From positions 1 to 57,096 of the forward strand of contig CAKTXA010000016.1 of NCBI GenBank assembly GCA_934631005.1: a stretch of 57,096 nucleotides of DNA, given 5' to 3'. Source of the DNA: an uncultured Oscillospiraceae bacterium. GTDB taxonomy: Bacteria > Bacillota > Clostridia > Oscillospirales > Oscillospiraceae. The notes beneath the pieces were generated by a model. It worked only from the letters and a program-made list of their open reading frames with translations, ran no database searches and was not told the origin of the DNA. The position numbers and the translations under genes are program-made. Of this stretch, positions 52,043-57,096 are shown piece after piece (the first letter of the stretch is position 1; each line of letters starts with the position of its first letter).

Positions 52043-52074
52043 TCAAAAATATGATTTTACGTATTTTTGGGCGT
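52043..52074 (-). terminator. Weak hairpin after spoVFB
   Basis: CAAAAATA / TATTTTTG arms with a 10-base loop, read on the minus strand after the spoVFB stop. AT-only stem, so weak. Confidence 0.35.
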
Positions 52075-52091
52075 AAGCTGGCACGACAGGG

Positions 52092-52676
52092 TCAGGCGGG
52101 GGCGGAGAGGATGGGCTGGATCTGGCGGCCATTCAGGGCGGCGCGGATGGTCTCGGGCAGGCGGGTGAAGTCAGCGACGACGGAGCGCGGCTTTTTTTCG
52201 GCGTTATCCTGCCGCATGGGCACGAAATAATAGTGCCCGCGGGCGAGGAGCTTGCCGATGTTCTCGGCGTTGCCCGCCAGTGCGTCGTTCGTGGACACGG
52301 CAATGACGATGGGGCGCTCGTTGCGCAGGTGGGCCTTGGCGGCGAGCGTCACAGGCGTGTCGGCGATGCCGTTCGCGAGCTTTGCCAGCGTGTTGCCCGT
52401 GCAGGGCGCGATGACGAGCACATCGAGCAGCTTTTTTGGACCGATCGGCTCCGCCTGCGCGATGGTGTGCACGATGGAGTGCGTGCTTACGGCCTCCAGC
52501 CGGGCGCGGAAGTCTGCGGCTGTGCCGAAACGGGTGTCGGTGTCATAGCTGACGGTTGACATAATTGGAACGATGTCCGGGAATTCGCTGTGCATGGCTT
52601 CCAGCTGGGTGAGCACGGCGTCGAAGGTGCAAAAGGAACCGCACATGGCGAATCCGAGCGTGATGTTGCTATTCAT
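52092..52676 (-). CDS. spoVFB: Dipicolinate synthase subunit B
   Basis: The 194-aa flavoprotein-like subunit has the family start GFAMCGSFCTF, VLVIAPCTGNTLAKLANGIADT, and NERPIVIAVSTNDAL. With subunit A it makes dipicolinic acid from the lysine-pathway intermediate in the mother cell; DPA fills the spore core. Its ATG overlaps the subunit A stop by 4 bases. Presence supports an endospore-forming organism. Confidence 0.93.
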   Translation of the reverse strand: MNSNITLGFAMCGSFCTFDAVLTQLEAMHSEFPDIVPIMSTVSYDTDTRFGTAADFRARLEAVSTHSIVHTIAQAEPIGPKKLLDVLVIAPCTGNTLAKLANGIADTPVTLAAKAHLRNERPIVIAVSTNDALAGNAENIGKLLARGHYYFVPMRQDNAEKKPRSVVADFTRLPETIRAALNGRQIQPILSAPA

Positions 52677-53518
52677 GTTGCCTCCTGTTTCGCAAGCGCC
52701 CGCACGATCATGCTTTTCAGCAGCTCCGCCGCCGTTTTCGGCGCAGTCTTTCCCGGCAGGCCCAGCGCGTGGATGTAGTGCAGCCGCGGTGGGACGTCTG
52801 CGTCCAGTCCGCCGCTGGCAGACGCGAGGTCGACGATCAGGCAGTCCGGCCGCAGTGCCGCAAGATGCTCCGCGTGCAGCACCGGGGCGGGGACGGTATT
52901 GAAAATGCAGTCGTACTGCGCGAGGCCGCGCAGATAGCTCCCCGTGCGGTCGGCGCGCAGACCGGCGCTCTCGATGGCAGCGCGGTCGGCGTTTTTGCGC
53001 GCACTGACTGTCACATGCGCGTGCAGCGCGTGCAGGCGGGCACTGAGCGCTTTGCCGATGCGTCCGTAGCCGATGACAAGGCAGCGGCTGCCGTGCAGCG
53101 CGATGGGAAGCGCGCGCAGGGCTTCCAGGATCGCGCCCTCGGCGCTCGGCACGGCGTTGGCCACGGCGAGCGCTTCATCCTCCAGATAATCGTATATGCG
53201 CAGTCCGCGCGCTTCCAGCTGCGCCCGCACGGTGCGCAGTCCGCCGCCGAATACGGCAGCGCCCACAGGCAGGCTCTGCACCACGGCGTCCAGTGCAACG
53301 CCTTCGCCGCCTGCTGTGCGGATCCGCCCGTTCACATCCAGTGCAGGCATGGGCAGCGCGGCGGCCTGCGCGCCGTCCAGCGCGGAAAATACGCCGCCCG
53401 GGCCGTCCTCCAGCCCCGGTACGGCATACGTGCGTACACGGAAGCCGCTGCGCAGCAGCGCCTGCGCGAGCCACAGCTGCCGTGCGTCGCCGCCGATCAC
53501 GGCGATCCGTTCGATCAT
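52673..53518 (-). CDS. spoVFA: Dipicolinate synthase subunit A
   Basis: The 281-aa NAD(P)-binding subunit starts at 53518 (MIERIAVIGGDARQLWLAQ), with AAGAAGGG 6 bases upstream. GGDARQ, SRCLVIGYGRIGKALSARLHA (Rossmann motif) and YDCIFNTVPAPVL are characteristic. Earlier in-frame ATGs lack a ribosome binding site. It forms the dehydrogenase half of dipicolinate synthase. A sigma-K-like promoter lies just upstream. Confidence 0.93.
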   Translation of the reverse strand: MIERIAVIGGDARQLWLAQALLRSGFRVRTYAVPGLEDGPGGVFSALDGAQAAALPMPALDVNGRIRTAGGEGVALDAVVQSLPVGAAVFGGGLRTVRAQLEARGLRIYDYLEDEALAVANAVPSAEGAILEALRALPIALHGSRCLVIGYGRIGKALSARLHALHAHVTVSARKNADRAAIESAGLRADRTGSYLRGLAQYDCIFNTVPAPVLHAEHLAALRPDCLIVDLASASGGLDADVPPRLHYIHALGLPGKTAPKTAAELLKSMIVRALAKQEAT

Positions 53519-53539
53519 AAGCATCCCTTCTTTCCGACT

Positions 53540-53565
53540 CATACTATGCGGCGGGTCGCGCGTGT
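53540..53565 (-). promoter_or_regulatory. Candidate sigma-K promoter of spoVF
   Basis: On the minus strand CATAGTATG (53540-53548) approximates the sigma-K -10 CATANNNTA, with an AC -35 core 15 bases upstream (53564-53565). In Bacillus spoVF is sigma-K dependent. The site is short, so it is tentative. Confidence 0.45.
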
Positions 53566-53568
53566 GCG

Positions 53569-53595
53569 AAAAAAATCCCACCGCAGGGCGGTGGG
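53569..53595 (-). terminator. Terminator of the CAP-protein gene
   Basis: CCCACCGC / GCGGTGGG stem followed by A then seven T on the minus strand. Confidence 0.8.
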
Positions 53596-53640
53596 GGGGA
53601 GATTTCTTTACATCTATATATATTGTAATTATACAGCGGC

Positions 53641-54093
53641 TCAGCCGATGAACCATTGCGTCCAGTAGCCGCCATTTGCCGCGTAGCCGACGCCGGTCTG
53701 CGTAAAGGACGCCGAGAGGATGTTGGCCCGGTGCGACAGGGAGTTCATCCACGCGCCGACCACGGCGGCGGGGGAGTCATAGCCCATGGCGATGTTCTCC
53801 CCGGCGTATGTATACGACACGCCGAACGACCGCATCATGGAAAACGGCGAGCCGTAGGTGGGGCTCTCGTGCGAAAAGTAGCCGCCTGTGCGCAGATCGT
53901 CCGACTTGACGCGCGCGTAGGCGCACAGGTCGCTGCGCTGCGTGAGCGCGGGCAGGGAATAGCGGGCGCGCTCGGCATTCACGAGCGAGACGACCTGCTG
54001 CTCATAGCCCGACACGTCCGCCGCCTGCGCGGTGACGCCAAGGCTGACGAGAAGTGCCAGCGCGAGCAAAAGTGTGCTGAGTTTTCGTTTCAT
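53641..54093 (-). CDS. Secreted CAP/SCP-domain protein
   Basis: The 150-aa protein has a signal peptide (cleavage near AQA-A, residue ~24) and one CAP domain, with VNAERARYSLPALTQ, a GYFSHESPTYGSPFSMMRSFG block, AGENIAMG, and the SHRANILSASFTQTGVGYAANG block. Bacterial CAP proteins are extracellular and include spore-coat proteins such as SafA-associated and YkwD types. Function unknown. It lies between DUF4364 and spoVF with its own terminator. GAAGGAGG precedes the start. Confidence 0.9.
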   Translation of the reverse strand: MKRKLSTLLLALALLVSLGVTAQAADVSGYEQQVVSLVNAERARYSLPALTQRSDLCAYARVKSDDLRTGGYFSHESPTYGSPFSMMRSFGVSYTYAGENIAMGYDSPAAVVGAWMNSLSHRANILSASFTQTGVGYAANGGYWTQWFIG

Positions 54094-54224
54094 GGTATTA
54101 CCTCCTTCTCCTTCGTTTTAATGCAAAGGCTGGCAAAATGCAAGCTGTAAATCCTGCCGGAGCAGGAAGGGACCGGACAGACAAGAACTTTTCGACAAAA
54201 ACGTGCAACTCCGTCCGCCTGCGC

Positions 54225-54254
54225 TTGTGTTTTGCGGTGCGGCTGTGCTATACT
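54225..54254 (+). promoter_or_regulatory. Promoter of the DUF4364 operon
   Basis: TTGTGT (54225-54230), 18-bp spacer, TATACT (54249-54254). Confidence 0.55.
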
Positions 54255-54319
54255 CTAAGACAGCGCGGGACGTTTTCGCGTCCGAACGGAGCTGACACAA
54301 AATACCAACGGAGGGCGGA

Positions 54320-54874
54320 ATGATGGAGGCACGCGGGTTTATTCGGGATATGCTGGACGTGAAGGTGCTGATCCTGTTCGTGATGGCGCGGTCGCCGTAT
54401 CCCATGACGATGCAGACGATCTATGAGCTGTGTTTTCAGGACGACAAGCTGAGCTATTTTGATATTGCGATCGCGGTCCCGCAGATGGTGGAGACCGGCC
54501 ATCTGCAGGAGGTGGAGCATGGAAAGTACCGCCTGACCCAGATGGGGCGCAACGCCGAGAAGGTCACGTTCGGCGACGTCGTCAAGCCAGTGATGGACCG
54601 CGCGCAGGCCGCCGTTGCGAAGTTCAACGAGAAGATGCGCCGCGAGCAGATGATCCACGCGTCCTACAGCCGCCGCGACTGCGAGCGCGAGGAGTATGCC
54701 GTGCAGCTGTCGCTCGGCGACGAGATCGGCGAGCTGATGAAGCTGGAGCTGACCGCGGGCAGCGAAAAGCAGGCGAAAATGCTCAAAAAAGCGTTTGAGG
54801 AGGGCGCGGTGCTGCTCTACCGCAACATCATGGAGCAGCTCTCCACGCAGAAAACGAATGCGGATGTATCATAA
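54320..54874 (+). CDS. DUF4364 family protein
   Basis: The 184-aa protein matches the DUF4364 family of Clostridia: KVLILFVMARSPYPMTMQTIYELC, LSYFDIAIAVPQMVETGHL, and a helical C-terminus. The N-terminal part has a winged-helix look and may bind DNA. GGAGGG precedes the start; the ATG three bases downstream is equally possible. It overlaps the small XRE gene by 11 bases. Confidence 0.85.
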   Translation: MMEARGFIRDMLDVKVLILFVMARSPYPMTMQTIYELCFQDDKLSYFDIAIAVPQMVETGHLQEVEHGKYRLTQMGRNAEKVTFGDVVKPVMDRAQAAVAKFNEKMRREQMIHASYSRRDCEREEYAVQLSLGDEIGELMKLELTAGSEKQAKMLKKAFEEGAVLLYRNIMEQLSTQKTNADVS

Positions 54875-55073
54875 CGCGGCGCCGGTCCTGGCGGCGCATC
54901 TGGAACACCTCGGGATGACGGTGGTGGAATTTTCCGCCGTCACCGGCATCGACGCGGGCACGCTCCGCGACCTGCTCAATGCCAGAAAGCGGAGCATCAG
55001 CACACGCAATCTGATGATCATGGCCCGCGCGTTCGGCATGGGGATGCAGGAGCTGATGGACGAAATGGCGTGA
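54864..55073 (+). CDS. Mini XRE-type helix-turn-helix protein
   Basis: A 69-aa protein made almost only of the helix-turn-helix: LEHLGMTVVEFSAVTGIDAGTLRDLLNARKRSISTRNL. It starts inside the DUF4364 3' end and is probably co-translated. In-frame ATG at 54858 is an alternative. Not related closely to the duplicated XRE proteins. Confidence 0.75.
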   Translation: MYHNAAPVLAAHLEHLGMTVVEFSAVTGIDAGTLRDLLNARKRSISTRNLMIMARAFGMGMQELMDEMA

Positions 55074-55131
55074 GCCTGCACGGCGTTTGGCAATTTCAAC
55101 CTGTCAGCATCTTCCTGCCAACAAGTTTTTA

Positions 55132-55159
55132 TTGCAATTTGCACAAAATGTGGTATACT
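55132..55159 (+). promoter_or_regulatory. Promoter of hpf
   Basis: TTGCAA (55132-55137), 16-bp spacer, TATACT (55154-55159). A ribosome binding site, AAAGGAGC, lies before the ATG at 55226. Confidence 0.7.
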
Positions 55160-55225
55160 ATGGTCAAGGAGGCTCCCAACCGGCCTCCGGCCACAAAAGT
55201 GTCAGAACGAAAGGAGCGGCTATTT

Positions 55226-55765
55226 ATGAGGTTTCAGTATTCGGAAAAGAAGGTCAGTCTGCCGGAAAACGTTCACAAGTACGCGGAAAAGAAAATTATG
55301 AAGCTTGAACGGTTCTTTGGCGACGACGCCGACGCTCTCGTCACTTTTAGCGTTGAGAAAAACCGCAACCAGGCTGAGATCACCGTCCACGCGGCCAACA
55401 CCTACTTCCGCGCCAGTGAGAGCACGTCCGATATGTTCGCGTCCATCGACGCGGCGGTCGCCACCATCGAGCGGCAGATCCGCAAGAACAAGACCCGTCT
55501 GGCGCGCCGCCTGCGGCAGGATGCGTTCGTCCGCACGCCGGAAGTGACGTCGTTTGCCCCGGAAGAACCCGAGGAGGGCGCGTTTGAGATCGTGCGGCAG
55601 AAGAATTTCCACATGATGCCCATGACGCGCGACGAGGCGATTTTGCAGATGAACCTGCTGGAGCACACGTTCTTTGCCTTCCGCGACGAAGACAAGGACG
55701 GCGCGTTTGCGGTCGTATATAAGCGCACCGACGGCGGCTACGGCTTGCTGGAGGACGCGGACTGA
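55226..55765 (+). CDS. hpf: Long-form ribosome hibernation-promoting factor
   Basis: The 179-aa protein has an N-terminal S30AE/HPF domain (residues ~1-100; FSEK-type start, VHKYAEKKIMKLERFF, VTFSVEKNRNQAEITVHA) and the C-terminal dimerisation domain (IVRQKNFHMMPMTRDEAILQMNLLEHTFFAFRDEDK). It joins 70S ribosomes into inactive 100S dimers in stationary phase. Start chosen by the AAAGGAG site. Own promoter and strong terminator. Confidence 0.95.
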   Translation: MRFQYSEKKVSLPENVHKYAEKKIMKLERFFGDDADALVTFSVEKNRNQAEITVHAANTYFRASESTSDMFASIDAAVATIERQIRKNKTRLARRLRQDAFVRTPEVTSFAPEEPEEGAFEIVRQKNFHMMPMTRDEAILQMNLLEHTFFAFRDEDKDGAFAVVYKRTDGGYGLLEDAD

Positions 55766-55813
55766 CGGTCAGGCAGCCTCGCGCTGCCGCCGTGGATCAT
55801 ATTGATGCTAAGA

Positions 55814-55847
55814 GCGCAGGGCGTCTTTGGACGCCCTGCGCGTTTTT
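55814..55847 (+). terminator. Terminator of hpf
   Basis: A 12-bp stem GCGCAGGGCGTC / GACGCCCTGCGC with a TTTG loop and GTTTTT. Confidence 0.9.
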
Positions 55848-55883
55848 CTGCCGGAAAATGTACAGAATGTGACGAAAAACGCA

Positions 55884-55912
55884 TTGCAAACTGTGGCGGC
55901 AGCCGATATACT
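55884..55912 (+). promoter_or_regulatory. Promoter of the YitT gene
   Basis: TTGCAA (55884-55889), 17-bp spacer, TATACT (55907-55912); GCGGAGGAAAGC lies just before the ATG at 55951. Confidence 0.75.
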
Positions 55913-55950
55913 GAGAGCGTAAACTGCAATATTTTGCGGAGGAAAGCAAT

Positions 55951-56847
55951 ATGCAACGGACCGGTAAGAAAATAACGGACTGGCTATTGATCGCCGCGCT
56001 GGCGGTGCTGCTCGCGCTGGCGTACTCCCTGTTCGTGTTCCCAAACTCGTTCGCCCCCACCGGCATCAACGGTTTGATGACGATGATCCAGTATCTGTTC
56101 CACATTGACCTCGGCTATCTGTCGCTGCTGGGGAATCTGCCGTTCCTGCTGGCCTTCTGGAAGCGCGTGGGCGGCGAATTTTCCGGCAAGACGCTCGTAT
56201 TCGTGGTGGCGTTCTCGGTGGCGAATCTGCTGATGCGGCACTTCGGGCTGGAGCGCTACGGCTATCATACCGAAAACGGCACGTCGCTCATCCTCGGGCC
56301 GATCGTCGCGGGGCTCGTCAGCGGGTTTGCCTACGGCGTGTGCTTGTCGCACGGCGGCTCGACGGGCGGGCTGGATGTGCTCGCGGCGGCGGTGCGCAGG
56401 CACCACCCGGAGATGGATCTGGTGTGGGTCATCTTCTGCCTGAACGCGAGCGTGGCGATCATCTCGTTTTTCGTGTACGGCTATAAGTTTGAGCCGGTCA
56501 TCATGTGCCTCATCTACTGCTATGTCAGCTCGCAGGTCAGCGGGCATATGCTGCGTGGCCTTAAAAAGGCACTGAAGTTTGAGGTGGTGACGGATGAGAT
56601 CGACGCGCTGTCGCAGGCGCTCATCGCGCAGATGCACCACGGCGTGACGGTCGTCCCGGCGGAGGGGATGTATTCGCACCAGCAGAAGAAGCTGCTCATC
56701 TGCCTGGTGAACCCGCGGCAGATCGTGCAGTTTCAGGATCTTCTGCGGCAATTTCCGGGGTCGTTTGCCTACGTTTCCGAGGTCACGGAGACGATGGGCA
56801 ACTTCAAACACATTGCGCCGGAAAATTTGCAAAAAAGCGTGAAATAG
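55951..56847 (+). CDS. YitT family membrane protein (DUF161-DUF2179)
   Basis: The 298-aa protein has about five to six helices in residues ~12-200 with the family's FVFPNSFAPTGINGL, LGPIVAGLVSGFAYGVCLSHGGSTGGLDVLA motifs. The C-terminal cytosolic ~80-residue DUF2179 domain includes HHGVTVVPAEGMYSHQQKKLLICLVNPRQI. Function of the family is unknown. It is a single-gene unit with no visible terminator, so transcription may run into the promoter region downstream. Confidence 0.93.
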   Translation: MQRTGKKITDWLLIAALAVLLALAYSLFVFPNSFAPTGINGLMTMIQYLFHIDLGYLSLLGNLPFLLAFWKRVGGEFSGKTLVFVVAFSVANLLMRHFGLERYGYHTENGTSLILGPIVAGLVSGFAYGVCLSHGGSTGGLDVLAAAVRRHHPEMDLVWVIFCLNASVAIISFFVYGYKFEPVIMCLIYCYVSSQVSGHMLRGLKKALKFEVVTDEIDALSQALIAQMHHGVTVVPAEGMYSHQQKKLLICLVNPRQIVQFQDLLRQFPGSFAYVSEVTETMGNFKHIAPENLQKSVK

Positions 56848-56850
56848 GTG

Positions 56851-56879
56851 TTGACATTTTCCACCGATTCTGGTAGAAT
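56851..56879 (+). promoter_or_regulatory. Upstream promoter of probable rrn operon
   Basis: TTGACA (56851-56856), 17-bp spacer, TAGAAT (56874-56879). Confidence 0.7.
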
Positions 56880-56954
56880 GGCTCTTGCGTTGACGGGGAG
56901 CTGTCACGCGGCGGAGTTTGTCAAAAAAACTTCTTGCGGATCGCAAAAAGGTGC

Positions 56955-57096
56955 TTGACAAACGGCGAACGCTGCGGTATAATCAGCAAGCTCGCTTCAA
57001 TGAGCACGCCACCACCGTGGCGAGTGTACCTTGTAAATTAAACAACGAGAAACATGACAAACACCTTGGACAATTTGATTTAATTAAGTTGTTCAT
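56955..57096 (+). promoter_or_regulatory. Strong promoter and leader, probably of a ribosomal RNA operon
   Basis: TTGACA (56955-56960), 17-bp spacer and TATAAT (56978-56983): a perfect consensus pair. The transcript would begin with a GCCAC-CACC-GTGGC hairpin and an AT-rich leader containing CCTTGTAAATTAAACAACGA, a phrase I associate with leaders of 16S rRNA operons in Firmicutes. Tandem strong promoters support this. The 16S gene itself would lie past the window. Confidence 0.6.

Overview
The window looks like a chromosomal segment of a GC-rich, spore-forming, anaerobic Firmicute of the Clostridia, most like gut Oscillospiraceae. This is inferred from high GC content, S-layer-homology (SLH) anchored surface proteins, dipicolinate synthase genes (endospores), a Bce-type antibiotic-response module, DegV, DUF4364 and YitT proteins, strong AGGAGG ribosome binding sites and S-box and cobalamin riboswitches. 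No phage or conjugation core genes are present, only a small remnant.

Layout. 1-4.95 kb: the 3' end of one SLH protein, a tRNA-Leu, a repeat-rich gap and a second SLH protein. 4.95-9.6 kb (minus): response regulator, histidine kinase and a BceAB-type ABC transporter with its own regulated promoter. 9.6-13 kb: DegV, a rhomboid-like membrane protein with a Cys/His-rich tail, and metK under a SAM-I riboswitch. 13-25.6 kb: a cobalamin riboswitch leader, then a 1,904-residue SLH-anchored protein that joins an alpha/alpha-toroid-like region to a DUF4430 domain, the architecture of animal intrinsic factor and transcobalamin. A separately promoted MMPL/RND exporter and a large coiled-coil surface protein follow.

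25.6-49.3 kb: a divergent carbohydrate locus. The minus arm holds two LacI-family regulators, an FGGY kinase, a DUF4432 epimerase-like protein, a Gfo/Idh/MocA oxidoreductase and a zinc dehydrogenase. The plus arm holds a FucI-type isomerase, two secreted proteins with six copies of a concanavalin-like module, two GH36 lipoproteins, a CUT1 binding protein with two permeases, and a cytosolic GH36 enzyme. Two copies of a palindromic LacI-type operator sit in the 375-bp divergent intergenic region. The likely flow is capture and cleavage of alpha-galactosides at the surface, import, intracellular cleavage, then isomerase/kinase or dehydrogenase steps. The true sugar is not determined by the sequence, and no transporter ATPase is encoded here.

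49.4-52.1 kb: a small island bounded by an inverted duplication of a 108-residue XRE regulator gene (105/108 residues identical). It contains another XRE gene and a truncated fragment of a large polyvalent (phage/ICE) protein. 52.1-57.1 kb: spoVFA-spoVFB, a secreted CAP protein, DUF4364, a mini-XRE protein, long-form HPF, YitT, and tandem strong promoters with a leader that probably belongs to an rRNA operon starting just past the window.

The most interesting signal is the cobalamin-riboswitch-controlled, SLH-anchored, transcobalamin-like giant protein, which suggests cell-surface corrinoid capture in a Gram-positive bacterium. The second is the alpha-galactoside locus with its repeated, unassigned lectin-like module.
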